From assembly GCF_039871875.1 (NCBI RefSeq), contig NZ_JBDPMD010000049.1, forward strand, positions 1 through 64,000: a DNA stretch of 64,000 bases, read 5' to 3'. A model generated the notes under the pieces. That model was not told where the DNA came from. It saw nothing but the letters and a program-made list of their open reading frames with translations, and did not search any database. Made by a program: the position numbers and the translations under genes. Numbering within the stretch: the stretch's first letter is position 1; every line of letters begins with the position of its first letter. This document shows positions 48,771 to 57,459 of this stretch, piece after piece. The stretch comes from Sphaerisporangium sp039871875 (lineage in GTDB: Bacteria; Actinomycetota; Actinomycetes; Streptosporangiales; Streptosporangiaceae).

Positions 48771-49659
48771 TCAAGCGAGCCCGAGGCGGCCGGCGAGCCA
48801 GGTGACCCGGTCGGTACGGGCCGGCTCGCCGGGCAGTTCGTGCGGAGCGTCCGGGTACAGGCGGTAGTCCTTGGGCTCGGGTGTCACCGACACCAGGGCG
48901 CGCCGGGTGGAGTCCGGGACGAAGAAGTCAGGCTCGGAGAACTGGTACAGCAAGCCACCCTCCACGCCGCGCACGACGTACCGGACGGGGTCCACCGGCT
49001 CCATGAGCTTCTCGTACCAGATGGTCGCCTCCCCGCCGAGCCTGAGGAAGAGTGGACGAACCAGTTGCTGAACGTCGGGTCCACGTTGACGGCCACGGCC
49101 GCGTGCACCCGCTCCGGGTCCGCCACGGTCGCCAGCAACAGCCCGTACATGCCGCCGTAGTCGTGCCCGACCACAGCGACCCTGTGGCGATCGACCCCTG
49201 GCCGCGCGTTCAGCAGACCCAGCCCCGCCGTAACTGGATCACTTGCTCGACGACCCGCTCCCGATCGTTTCGATCCCCCACCGGATCGATCTGCCAGGGA
49301 AAGGTCAGGTCCGGCAACAACGCGACCATGCCACGCCGCGCCATCCCCACCGCTTCCTCCAGGAACTCGGTCCGGTTCTGCGTGGGATCACCCGGCTCGA
49401 ACCAGTGCAGGTACAACGCCCCCGCGTACCGCCCCCGCCCCTCCGGCTCCACCAGATAAGCCCGCACCGCCACCCCACCCCGCCCCGCATACGTGATGTC
49501 CCGCACGACCACCCCATCCCGCCACTCCACCCCGAGCTCCCTGCCCTCGACCACCCCCCGCCGATACGAGAACAGATCCTCCCTCCCCGCAACCGCCGTC
49601 CCACCCCCGACGACCACACTCACCACCACAACCGCCATGACCACGCGTAACCACCGCAT
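48771..49659 (-). pseudogene. Secreted alpha/beta hydrolase (dienelactone-hydrolase-like), two frameshifts
   Basis: It starts at ATG 49659 behind AGGAGG with a signal peptide (WLRVVMAVVVVSVVVGGG). The fold runs through VAVRAYLVEPEGRGRYAGAL and YLHWFEPGDP to QVIQLRRG. The frame then shifts near 49215 into LGLLNARPGVDRHRVAVVGH, then DYGGMYG (nucleophile elbow with Asp in place of Ser or Cys). It shifts again near 49055 into LRLGGEATIWYEKLMEPVDP and ends at 48771. Without repair the product stops at 49210. The break sites are close to G/C runs, so sequencing error is possible, but two breaks favour decay. Confidence 0.75.
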
Positions 49660-49819
49660 ACATCCTCCTAATGAGTAAGAGCACCCTTGATTGTTAGCCC
49701 AAAGCACCTAACGAGACCCTTTAGCTCATTAGCAGCCAGCCGACGACCGACGCCCTACTCCCGCACAGGTAGAGCCGCCCCGTCCGCCTGCAAGCGGAGA
49801 AACGCGTACCGGCACGACC

Positions 49820-49893
49820 CAGGGAACGCTGTGCCGGTGTGGCCCAGGGAACGGTGCGCCGGCACGGCCCAGGGAACGCTGTGCCGGTGTGGC
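49820..49893. repeat. Short tandem repeat, 25-bp period
   Basis: The motif AGGGAACG occurs at 49821, 49846 and 49871 inside a 25-bp unit that also carries GTGCCGGTG or its inverse. The array ends at the stop codon of the CGNR gene. Confidence 0.7.
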
Positions 49894-50493
49894 TCAGGCG
49901 GAATGGGTGCGGCGGTAGTGGCGGCGGACGCGGTCCCGGTTGCCGCACATGCGGCTGTCGCACCAGGTGCGGCTCTTGTTGCGGGTCTGGTCGACGAACA
50001 ACCAGCCGCAGCGTTCACCGGGGCACTGCTTGAGCAGGGCGAGGTCCGGCCCGGTGAGCAGCGTCACCGCGGACGCGGCGGTCTCCCATGCCGGAACCCG
50101 CAGGCCCGTCCAGCCGGGCCTCCCGTCCGGCCCGAGCGCCAGGCGGCTCATCCCGTCACGGAACGTATCGTCCAGAAGACCCAGGTCGGCCCGCTCACCC
50201 CGGCCGGCCACGGACATCACCCCGAACAGGTGCTCCCGCAACGCGACCGCACGGACGAACTCCTCCCACGCCTCCTCCGGCCGCTCCTCCGCCCCGGCCA
50301 CCAGCTCGGCCCTCAAGCCCTCCCCCAGGCCGCCCACCTCGTGCAGGTACTCCACGAGCCCGGAGTAATCCCCCAGAAGGTCCCGCGGCTCGGTACTGCG
50401 ACGCCAGAGCACGCTGTTGACGACGGCAAGACACAACCGCCCGCCCAGCCGAGCGGACACCCGATCCGCCGCCCGCAACTCCACGCTCCACAC
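49894..50493 (-). CDS. CGNR zinc-finger protein with ABATE domain
   Basis: 199 residues from GTG 50493; the longer frame upstream is the shadow of the divergent gene. The N-terminal ABATE (DUF1470) helical domain shows LCLAVVNSVLWRRSTEPRDL. The C-terminal CGNR finger shows CPGERCGWLFVDQTRNKSR, then WCDSRMCGNRDRVRRHYRR with four zinc Cys. It is a predicted stress-related transcription regulator. TACGCT exactly seven bases before the GTG indicates a leaderless mRNA. It diverges from the NmrA-like gene 136 bp away and may control it. Confidence 0.88.
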   Translation of the reverse strand: MWSVELRAADRVSARLGGRLCLAVVNSVLWRRSTEPRDLLGDYSGLVEYLHEVGGLGEGLRAELVAGAEERPEEAWEEFVRAVALREHLFGVMSVAGRGERADLGLLDDTFRDGMSRLALGPDGRPGWTGLRVPAWETAASAVTLLTGPDLALLKQCPGERCGWLFVDQTRNKSRTWCDSRMCGNRDRVRRHYRRTHSA

Positions 50494-50616
50494 CCCATCG
50501 AGCGTATCCGCCGCCCCCGCACGCCGCGTCAACCCGCGCCCGCTGCCGGGACCCACGGCGGTGAACCCGGCGCCGGCGCACCGGCCGGTCGGTGGGTGCG
50601 CTCGCGGACGGCTTGC

Positions 50617-50622
50617 TACATT
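50617..50622 (+). promoter_or_regulatory. -10 element of a leaderless gene
   Basis: TACATT is followed by exactly seven bases and then the GTG start at 50630. The opposite gene has TACGCT (50501-50506) in the same relation to its GTG at 50493. Confidence 0.65.
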
Positions 50623-50629
50623 GCGGGGC

Positions 50630-51457
50630 GTGATCGCGGTGACAGGGGTTACGGGGCGGCTCGGGGGACGGGTGGCGCGGCGGCTCGCCGGGGTGGGGGT
50701 GGAGCTCAGGCTGGTGGTGCGCGATCCGGGGCGGGTGGCGGGGGTGGTGGGGGCCGGAGTCGTGGAGGCCGAGTACGGCGACGGGGAGAGGGCACGGGTG
50801 GCTCTTTCCGGGGTGGAGACGTTGTGCATGGTGTCGGCGTCCGAGACGCCGGATCGGGTGGGGCGGCATCGGACGTTCGTGGACGCCGCGGCGGCGGCCG
50901 GGGTGCGGCATGTGGTGTACACCTCCTTCTACGGAGCGGGGGCTGATGCGACCTTCACCTTGGCGCGGGACCACTGGGCCACCGAGGAGTACATCCGGGC
51001 CAGCGGGCTGCGGTACACGTTCCTGCGGGACAACCTGTACGCGGACTTCCTGAGCTCGATGGTGGGGCAGGACGGGGTGCTGCGCGGGCCGGCGGGTGAC
51101 GGGGCGGTGTCGGTCGTCGCGCTGGACGACATCGCCGACGTCTGCGCCGCCGTGCTCCGGTCGCCCGGTGAGCACGCGGGGGCGACCTACGATCTGACCG
51201 GCCCGCGCTCGCTCACGCTCACGGAGATCGCGGACACCCTCGGCGAGGTCACCGGACGTCACGTCAGGTACCACCCGGAGACCGTGGCGGAGGCGTACGA
51301 ATCGCGGGCCGGCTACGGCGCGCCACGTTGGCAGGTCGACGCGTGGGTCTCCACGTACACGGCGATCGCGGCGGGCGAGCTGGCAGGAGTCAGCACCGCG
51401 GTACACGACCTCACCGGCCACCCGCCCACGTCTCTCGCGGAACTGCTCCGCGGCTGA
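50630..51457 (+). CDS. NmrA-like NAD(P)-binding protein (atypical SDR)
   Basis: 275 residues from GTG 50630, apparently leaderless. The Rossmann motif VTGVTGRLGGRVARRL is at the very N-terminus, so earlier in-frame codons are not part of the protein. DAAAAAGVRHVVYTSFYGAG, then YTFLRDNLYADFL and AVSVVALDDIADVCAAVL, follow the NmrA/QOR2-like pattern. The SDR active-site YxxxK is absent, as usual in this group; members act as redox sensors or NAD(P)H quinone reductases. The divergent CGNR regulator may control it. Confidence 0.9.
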   Translation: MIAVTGVTGRLGGRVARRLAGVGVELRLVVRDPGRVAGVVGAGVVEAEYGDGERARVALSGVETLCMVSASETPDRVGRHRTFVDAAAAAGVRHVVYTSFYGAGADATFTLARDHWATEEYIRASGLRYTFLRDNLYADFLSSMVGQDGVLRGPAGDGAVSVVALDDIADVCAAVLRSPGEHAGATYDLTGPRSLTLTEIADTLGEVTGRHVRYHPETVAEAYESRAGYGAPRWQVDAWVSTYTAIAAGELAGVSTAVHDLTGHPPTSLAELLRG

Positions 51458-51999
51458 GCACCGCGCCGGCGCAACACCACGGACAAGCGTTCACACCGGC
51501 GCAACGTCATGGACAAGCGTCCGCACCGGCGAAACGTCATGGACAAGCGTTCGCGCCGTCCGCCCGCCGCCGACGGAGAGGATCCGGTACAGCCCGCAAC
51601 GCCGACGCCTTCCTCCGCTTCGGCACCACCGACATCACGCGTCTGCGCTTCGGCACCACCGAGATCATGCGTCTGGGCTTCGACGCCGACACTGGCATCC
51701 GGCCGGCCGGCATCCTGGCCACCCTGCTGAGAAACAACACGACACCTCCCGGAGATCACCGATGGTCAGGCACTTGATCGACAACCAGCGGACCGTCGTC
51801 CTGTGACCCTCTGCTCCCTGGCTGGGCGGCGTGGTGGGTCACCGCCCCAGGCACCTGCCTCGCGGCATCGCCGGGACCCCGCCGGCTCGTGCCGCACGAG
51901 CCGGGGCCTGTAAAGGCGGCGGTGGGCGATGGCGTCCTTGCCGACGTCGACACCGGTCGTCCCCTCTGAGCACCGGTGGGCGTCACCTGGAAGGAGGGC
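51458..51999. repeat. Intergenic stretch with two arrays of 30-bp repeats
   Basis: First array: GGACAAGCGT at 51481, 51511 and 51541, exactly 30 bp apart. Second array: GCTTCGGCACCACCGA starting near 51617 and 51647 with a third partial copy, again 30 bp apart. The units differ in sequence. Open frames of up to 149 codons cross them on both strands but show only repeat-derived composition. From 51780 to 51999 I see nothing else. Confidence 0.75.
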
Positions 52000-53274
52000 T
52001 CATGGGGGACGGTGGGCCTGGGGTTCGAGGAGAGCGAGCAGGGGGTGGAGCCACTCCACTCGGGGCGTGCCCATGGACGCGTCCAGTTCTCGCGGGGTGG
52101 GCATTCGGTCGCGCAGGATCGCTGGGCTGACGAGCCGGTGGAGGCCCTGGGCCACGAGGACGGCCATCGAGTAGGCGGGGTCCTCGGCCAGGGCCCGCTC
52201 GACGGCGATGGCCGCCAGGGCGCAGTCCCCGCGGCGCCATGCCGCGACCGCGAGCAGGGACGCGGCAGGCGGTACGAACGGTGGCTCCAACCTGCGTGCG
52301 AGATCCCTCCACAGGGCGATGTGGGCGTCCTCGGTCTCGTCCTTCATCAACGTCCATGCCTCGTCCCGTACGCGTATCACCGAGAGATGCAGCCCCAGCG
52401 TCGCCGCCTCCCGGTCGTTCAGCCGGTCGCCGGCCGCAAACGTCTCGATGGCCGCTCGCACCCTCGCCAGCCCTTCGCTGACGAACATTCCGGCGAACTC
52501 CGCGAGGCCCCCCTCCTCGGCCCGCGTCAGCCCGGCGATCCCGGCCCCGGTGGTCCCGGCCCCGGTGGTCCCGGCCCCGGCGATCCCGGCCCCGGCGATC
52601 CCGGCCCCGGCGATCCCGGCCCCGGCGATCCCGGCCCCGGCGATCCCGGCCCCGGCGATCCCGGCCCCGCCGGTCCCGGCCGGGCTCGGCGTCGCGAGGG
52701 TGGTCAATCGGGTGCGTAGGGCGGTCATGGCGAGGTCGGTGGCATCGCGCATCGCCGTTCGGGGCGGGCCTTCCAGGGGAGACACCGAAAGGCGCAGGTG
52801 CTCGCGGCCGGGGAGGGCGACCAGTCCGTTCACGGTGGCTCGGGCGGCCACGGGGCCGGCTACCGGGTCGTAGGGGGTGCCGCCGGGTGGGCAGCACTCG
52901 GCTCTCGGGCAGACGTAGGACCAGTAGCGGGACTCGTCGGCGCGCAGTGCCTCGATGACGTCGATGCCTGCTTCGCTCAGGAGGCGAAGCACCTCCTCCA
53001 CGGCGGGGGTGACGAGGGGGCCGGGGCCGAAGCCGGCCACGATCGTGTGGGTGACGCGCTCGCGGCGGAGGAACGGCACGAGGCGGTCGAAGGCGCCGGG
53101 CTCGGGGGGCAGGTCCCAGCGGGTGGTGACCCGCAGTTCGCCGCGTGCGCCCCGGCCGGAGAAGGCGATGACGACGAGGCTGTCGGCGGGGTGGAAGCCC
53201 AGGAGGTAGGGCACGGCTCCGAGGATGTCGTCGGGAGAGGTGAGGAGGATGGGAGAGGGCGTCATGACGTTCAT
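52000..53274 (-). CDS. DUF4192 protein with internal GAGIA pentapeptide repeat
   Basis: 424 residues. The N-terminal DUF4192 signature is LTSPDDILGAVPYLLGFHPA, SLVVIAFSGRG and WDLPP. A low-complexity insert of about ten GAGIA/GAGTT units (15-bp period, about 52530-52682) lies between the two halves. The C-terminal half is helical and ends with the typical DUF4192 region (AILRDRMPTPRELDASMGTP). The family is common in actinobacteria and has no known function. It is probably a soluble cytoplasmic protein; no signal peptide is seen. The insert most likely arose by slippage and would form a flexible loop. Confidence 0.88.
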   Translation of the reverse strand: MNVMTPSPILLTSPDDILGAVPYLLGFHPADSLVVIAFSGRGARGELRVTTRWDLPPEPGAFDRLVPFLRRERVTHTIVAGFGPGPLVTPAVEEVLRLLSEAGIDVIEALRADESRYWSYVCPRAECCPPGGTPYDPVAGPVAARATVNGLVALPGREHLRLSVSPLEGPPRTAMRDATDLAMTALRTRLTTLATPSPAGTGGAGIAGAGIAGAGIAGAGIAGAGIAGAGIAGAGTTGAGTTGAGIAGLTRAEEGGLAEFAGMFVSEGLARVRAAIETFAAGDRLNDREAATLGLHLSVIRVRDEAWTLMKDETEDAHIALWRDLARRLEPPFVPPAASLLAVAAWRRGDCALAAIAVERALAEDPAYSMAVLVAQGLHRLVSPAILRDRMPTPRELDASMGTPRVEWLHPLLALLEPQAHRPP

Positions 53275-53933
53275 GCTTCAGCATTTCGTGACCGCGCGAT
53301 CCCAGGGAGTGACGGCCCTGTGGACAGGCTGCCGGGCCGACCCGGGCGTCATCGGGCGAGTCCGCCCATTCGGATCACGCTCAGCTCCTCGGCGCGATCA
53401 CCGGGACGCCGGCCGGGGAGCTTGCCGGGACCAGTCCTGTGGACAACGGACGCCGAAGGCAGCCGACGCCGGCTGGATATCCACAGGGCGCGGATTCGAG
53501 CCACACGAGCCTGAACCGTCCTGTAGGGCGTCGAGGTCCGGCCGCCCGGGACGGTTCACACGTCGGCGGACCGCGGGGCTGCCGGTGCTCGCACGCCGGC
53601 CATCCAGATGTCCGGCGGGGTGGTGGGCTCCGGTATCGCCCGCACGCCCTGGCTGGCCGTACCCGAAGGACTCGGCCGGCCGCACGTGTCGTCCGCGTCG
53701 ATCACTTCGCCTCGGCGATCCGCGCGGGCTCGACTTCGGCGCCGCGCCGAACGAACTCCAGGAGTATTTCTACAGAGGCAGCAAGCCACCCAGACAGGGG
53801 TAATCGATGTGACGACCCGCAGGTGAAGCGGCTTCGGTCCTGGTCCTTGCCCCACCCCCGCGGTGCCGCGGCGATCTCGTAGGGGTGCATGAGCCGCTGG
53901 ACGAGGGCCGACAACACGGCCAGCGCCCGGGAC
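53275..53933. other. 659-bp spacer with DnaA-box-like sites, no clear gene
   Basis: No recognised gene. A 71-codon frame (53917-53702, minus), ending WLAASVEILLEFVRRGAEVE, is the best candidate but has no family match. Three DnaA-box-like nonamers occur: CTGTCCACA (53327-53319, minus), TTGTCCACA (53446-53438, minus) and ATATCCACA (53477-53485, plus). The middle one is the perfect actinobacterial consensus. No dnaA, dnaN or other origin genes are near. Confidence 0.45.
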
Positions 53934-54719
53934 TTACCGGTCGCCGGGGAGCGGGGAGTAGCGGTTGCGGACCAGAAAGGTGGCGCCGGCGATGGCGGCG
54001 GGCATGGCCAGCACGGCGAGGAACGGGACGAGGAACACGAGGAAGGTCAGGACGCCGAAGCCCAGGGCGGGTGCCTTGTTGGCGCGGAGGGCCGCGTAGC
54101 GGCTGCGGCGGGCCATCGCGCGGCGTTCCATGGGGAGAGTGGTGAGTTCCACGGTCAGGAAGAAGCCGGAGACGGCGGCGCCCAGCACGGGGACCACGGT
54201 CTGGCCGATGACGGGGACGAACCCCAGGACGAAGAGCGGGATGGTGAAGGCCAGGACCCATCCGAGGGTGATCAGGCTGTCGCGGACGGAGCGGAGGACC
54301 GACCGCCAGGCGGGCACGTCGGGGGCCTTGGGACCGCCGCCCAGGTCGTCCTCGACGCGTTCGGAGAGTTTCTCGTAGAACGGGTCGCCGATCGCCAGGG
54401 TGGCGGCGGTGAAGGTCACGACGGCGAGCACCAGGCCGAGGCCGAAGATGACGACACCGAGCAGCACGCGCAGGGTGTCGCGGGCCGCGTCGGCCCAGCC
54501 GTCGGCGAACGGAGTCGCCCAGGCGGCCAGGTCGCCGGCGTACGTGCCGAGCACGGCGAGGGCGGCGACGTACAGCGCGAACGCGATCAGCGCGGGGATG
54601 AGGCCGAACAGCCACTGCCTGGGGTGGCGGGACACCCAGCCGACCCCTTGGAAGAAGTACTTGACGCCGTCCGCGACGCCGCGGACACCGGTGCCCGCGG
54701 CCTGCCCCATGGTGCTCAT
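53934..54719 (-). CDS. EI24/CysZ-like integral membrane protein
   Basis: 261 residues with about five membrane segments, the first being WLFGLIPALIAFALYVAALA. It has the family motif AIGDPFYEKLSERVEDDLGG and a C-terminal membrane pair (LGFGVLTFLVFLVPFLAVLA). The EI24/CysZ family includes the sulfate transporter CysZ; whether this member carries sulfate cannot be told, since no cys genes are nearby. ATG 54719 is the first start after the upstream gene's end. Confidence 0.88.
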   Translation of the reverse strand: MSTMGQAAGTGVRGVADGVKYFFQGVGWVSRHPRQWLFGLIPALIAFALYVAALAVLGTYAGDLAAWATPFADGWADAARDTLRVLLGVVIFGLGLVLAVVTFTAATLAIGDPFYEKLSERVEDDLGGGPKAPDVPAWRSVLRSVRDSLITLGWVLAFTIPLFVLGFVPVIGQTVVPVLGAAVSGFFLTVELTTLPMERRAMARRSRYAALRANKAPALGFGVLTFLVFLVPFLAVLAMPAAIAGATFLVRNRYSPLPGDR

Positions 54720-54857
54720 GCCCGGCAGGCTAACGCCTCAGATCTGTCTCAGCGCGATATCAGAGGAAAGCTCACGGTTCGGCGTGGAGGGCGAGCGGCG
54801 AGGGACCACAGTGCCGGCGGGCGAGGGTCCCAGCCGGCGTCACACCCGCGTCGAACT

Positions 54858-55445
54858 TCAGCGCCACAGAGAAGTGACCGGGACGCCCAGGCGGGCGAAG
54901 AGGACGCGCAGCAGCGGCAGCGACAAGCCGAGGACGTTGCCGTGGTCGCCCTCGATACCGGTGACGAACCAGCCGCCGAGGCCGTCCAGGGTGAAGGCGC
55001 CGGCCACGCGGAGTGGTTCGCCGCTTGCCACGTATGCGGCTATCTCGTCGTCGCCGGGGGTGCCGAAGTGCACCACCGTCGCGGCCACCTCGGCGGCCTC
55101 CGTGCCGGTGGCCGTGTCGATCACGCAGTGGCCGGTGAGCAGCCTGCCCGTGCGGCCGCGCATGGATCGCCAGCGGGCGGTGGCCTCTTCGGCGGAGGCG
55201 GGCTTGCCGTACGCCCTGCCGTCCAGTTCCAGCATCGAGTCGCACCCGATGACCAGCCCGCCGGTCAGGCCGGCCGCCACCACCGACGCCTTGGCGCGGG
55301 CCAGGGCGAGGCACAGCTCGGACGGGGACGCGGCGGTGACGGCCTCCTCGTCCACGCCGCTGACGATCACCTTGGGGTCCAGCCCGGCGCCCCGGAGCAG
55401 GGCGAGCCGGGCGGGTGAGGCGGAGGCGAGAACGATCTCGGTCAT
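54858..55445 (-). CDS. maf: Maf-family nucleoside triphosphate pyrophosphatase
   Basis: 195 residues. Maf signature LASASPARLALLRGAGLDP at the N-terminus, SGVDEEAV, LARAKASVVA, and GCDSMLELDGRAYGKPAS with the catalytic Asp; PLRVAGAFTLDGLGGWFV and GDHGNVLGLSL close the fold. It hydrolyses non-canonical or excess nucleoside triphosphates and is linked to cell division arrest. It is 44 bp downstream of the membrane protein gene at 55490 on the same strand. Confidence 0.95.
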   Translation of the reverse strand: MTEIVLASASPARLALLRGAGLDPKVIVSGVDEEAVTAASPSELCLALARAKASVVAAGLTGGLVIGCDSMLELDGRAYGKPASAEEATARWRSMRGRTGRLLTGHCVIDTATGTEAAEVAATVVHFGTPGDDEIAAYVASGEPLRVAGAFTLDGLGGWFVTGIEGDHGNVLGLSLPLLRVLFARLGVPVTSLWR

Positions 55446-55489
55446 GTCATCCGAGCCTAGGGCAGCGGGGGCGGTGCGTCGTCACCGGC

Positions 55490-56632
55490 TCAGAGGGGGC
55501 GGATGCTGGAGACCAGGGTGTTGATGTCGGCGTACCGCTTCTTCTGCGCCTCGGGGATGGTGACGAACACCAGGGCGGGCTTGCCCTCGGGAACGTCCAC
55601 CAGGGCCACCGCGGCGGTGGAGTGGCGCCGGTCGCCGTCCACCTCGTACGTGACGCGGTAGCCGAGCAGCCACCCGTCGCGCTTGCCCGCCTTGAAGGGC
55701 TGCGACGCCGTCCAGGTGATCGTGGAACCGGCCGGGTGGTGGTTGAGGGTCCAGCGAGCGGCCAGGTACGCCGTCTCCTTGAGCTTCTTCTGCACCAGGA
55801 TCGGCACCGGGCAGGTGGCGAGCAGCCCGCGGTGCCCGGCGCCCTTGACGGCGGGCAGGGTGCGCCGGGTGGCGAACGGCGAGGACGTGACGAGCTTCCA
55901 CTCCTTGGTGAACCGGGCGAAGCTGATGCCGGACTTCTTGTCCTTGACGAGACCCTTGGTGGGGGCACCCTTGCCGGGGAAGTCGGCGAGCTTGCGGTTC
56001 TCCGGCATGGCGGGCACCCGGGCGTCGGCCGCGGCCAGCTCCAGCGCGGTGCGTCCCGGGGTCGCCACGGGGGACGGGACGATCGCCGCAGGGGAGGACT
56101 GGCCGGTGACCGCGACCGGGGCGGAGAGGCCGTCCGGCACGGGCGTGGGGACGGCGGACGGCGACAGGGCCGGCGACGCGGAGGCCAGGGGGGACGCGGG
56201 CGGCAGAGGGGCGTTCGCCTCGGGTGAGGCGGCCGTGGACGCCTCCACGGTGGCTGAGGGCGAGCCGGAGGGGGCGGGGAGGGTCGATAACGCGGCGTCC
56301 GGGGTGAGCGGGGGGCTCGTGGGGGCGGAGGCGGTGGCGGCCGGTTCGTCCGGCCGGGCCACCATGAAGATCACCACAGCGGTCACGGCGACGGCGACGC
56401 CTGCCAGGCTGCGGTAGATGACACGCATCGGCAGGTCGCCCAGCTTGGACGGCCGGAAGCCTCGCTCTGCCGGCGGAGCCTGGGCCGGTGGAGGCTCCTC
56501 GATCGTGATCCTCGGCAGCGGCGCGGTCTCCGCCTCTGCCAGTACGTACGTTGGGACGGCCTTGGTGCCGTAGTTCCCACCCACCCCATTTGACACGTTC
56601 GGAGCGTACGGCATATCTCTGGCGCTCGGCAT
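55490..56632 (-). CDS. Single-pass membrane protein sharing its ectodomain with the 30-kb protein
   Basis: 380 residues. A short cytoplasmic part is followed by a membrane segment (IYRSLAGVAVAVTAVVIFMV, ~83-102), then an Ala/Ser/Pro linker of ~100 residues. The C-terminal domain of about 170 residues runs from FPGKGAPTKGLVKDKKSGIS to VFVTIPEAQKKRYADINTLV and SSIRPL. It lines up with the last domain of the protein at 30066-31883 at both ends, including the DVNTVFSSIRPF-type terminus. GGGGGG lies close to ATG 56632; ATG 56614 is an alternative. The function is unknown. Confidence 0.85.
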   Translation of the reverse strand: MPSARDMPYAPNVSNGVGGNYGTKAVPTYVLAEAETAPLPRITIEEPPPAQAPPAERGFRPSKLGDLPMRVIYRSLAGVAVAVTAVVIFMVARPDEPAATASAPTSPPLTPDAALSTLPAPSGSPSATVEASTAASPEANAPLPPASPLASASPALSPSAVPTPVPDGLSAPVAVTGQSSPAAIVPSPVATPGRTALELAAADARVPAMPENRKLADFPGKGAPTKGLVKDKKSGISFARFTKEWKLVTSSPFATRRTLPAVKGAGHRGLLATCPVPILVQKKLKETAYLAARWTLNHHPAGSTITWTASQPFKAGKRDGWLLGYRVTYEVDGDRRHSTAAVALVDVPEGKPALVFVTIPEAQKKRYADINTLVSSIRPL

Positions 56633-56736
56633 GCCCCCCGATCACACTTCGGGAACGAGTGCCGTTCGGTTTCGGGCCTTACACCCCTGTTGACCTCGGG
56701 CTTCACCCCGACGGTCATGGGCGTGGGCCTCCGGGC

Positions 56737-57447
56737 TCAGCCCACCGGGTTACGCAACGGGCCCCAGGCGGACGGGCGGGCACCTCCTGCGCGCAACCAC
56801 GGGGCGTCCGCCACCACCGTGCGGGACCCGGGCTCTATTTCAGTGAAACCGGCGTCACGGACCACCGGGAGGCCGCTGCCCGCGAGCGCGGCCCAGCGGG
56901 CGGGGCCGGCGGTGCGTACGGCCACCGTGAGGCCGGCGTCCCGCCAGGTGCGGCGGGTCTCCTCGCCGGTGCCCCACCAGGCGAGCTGGGCGGCGTGGCC
57001 CGCCTGGGCCATGGCCTTGCCCGCCGACATGGTGAGGCCCGGGTTCGTCCAGAGCACCGCGCCGTCTTCCCGGGGCGGCCCGGGGTCGTGGTCGCCGTCG
57101 GTCAGGTCGGTGCCGGAGACCTGGAGCCGGGACAGTTCCTTCGGCCAGTCGTCCAGCGGTACCGGGGGGTGCACCCGCACCTCGGCCGACCGCAGCTCCA
57201 CCGTGATCCCCGGCAGCTCCAGCACCCGCCGCCACTCCGCTCCCCTGGCACGCCGGACGACCTTGCGTATGCCGACCGTCTCCCAGACCCGGACGTCCTC
57301 GGCCCACTCCCCCGCCGTCGCCCTCTCGTCGTCCAGCAGCCGCAGCACGGCCGACGCGGCCGCTTCCAGCGCGTCGGTACGCAGCGGAGGCGACCCGCGC
57401 TCGATGCGGACGACTAGCGGGAGAACCCTTTGATCGTGCGGACTCAT
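56737..57447 (-). CDS. Peptidyl-tRNA hydrolase 2-like protein
   Basis: 236 residues. The C-terminal half carries the PTH2 motif LTMSAGKAMAQAGHAAQLAW and AVRTAGPARWAALAGSGLPV, then VRDAGFTEIEPGSRTVVADA, as in archaeal/eukaryotic-type Pth2. The N-terminal ~120 residues are an extra domain found in actinobacterial homologues. The typical catalytic Lys and Asp are plausibly in SAGKAMAQ and DAGFTEIEPGS. It lies 12 bp downstream of the MFS gene on the same strand. It may rescue peptidyl-tRNA or act on another ester. Confidence 0.82.
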   Translation of the reverse strand: MSPHDQRVLPLVVRIERGSPPLRTDALEAAASAVLRLLDDERATAGEWAEDVRVWETVGIRKVVRRARGAEWRRVLELPGITVELRSAEVRVHPPVPLDDWPKELSRLQVSGTDLTDGDHDPGPPREDGAVLWTNPGLTMSAGKAMAQAGHAAQLAWWGTGEETRRTWRDAGLTVAVRTAGPARWAALAGSGLPVVRDAGFTEIEPGSRTVVADAPWLRAGGARPSAWGPLRNPVG

Positions 57448-57459
57448 CCCCCAAGGATG

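Noticed and set aside
53319..53485. Chromosomal replication origin
   Set aside because: Only three boxes, and no dnaA, dnaN, gyr or rpmH genes around.
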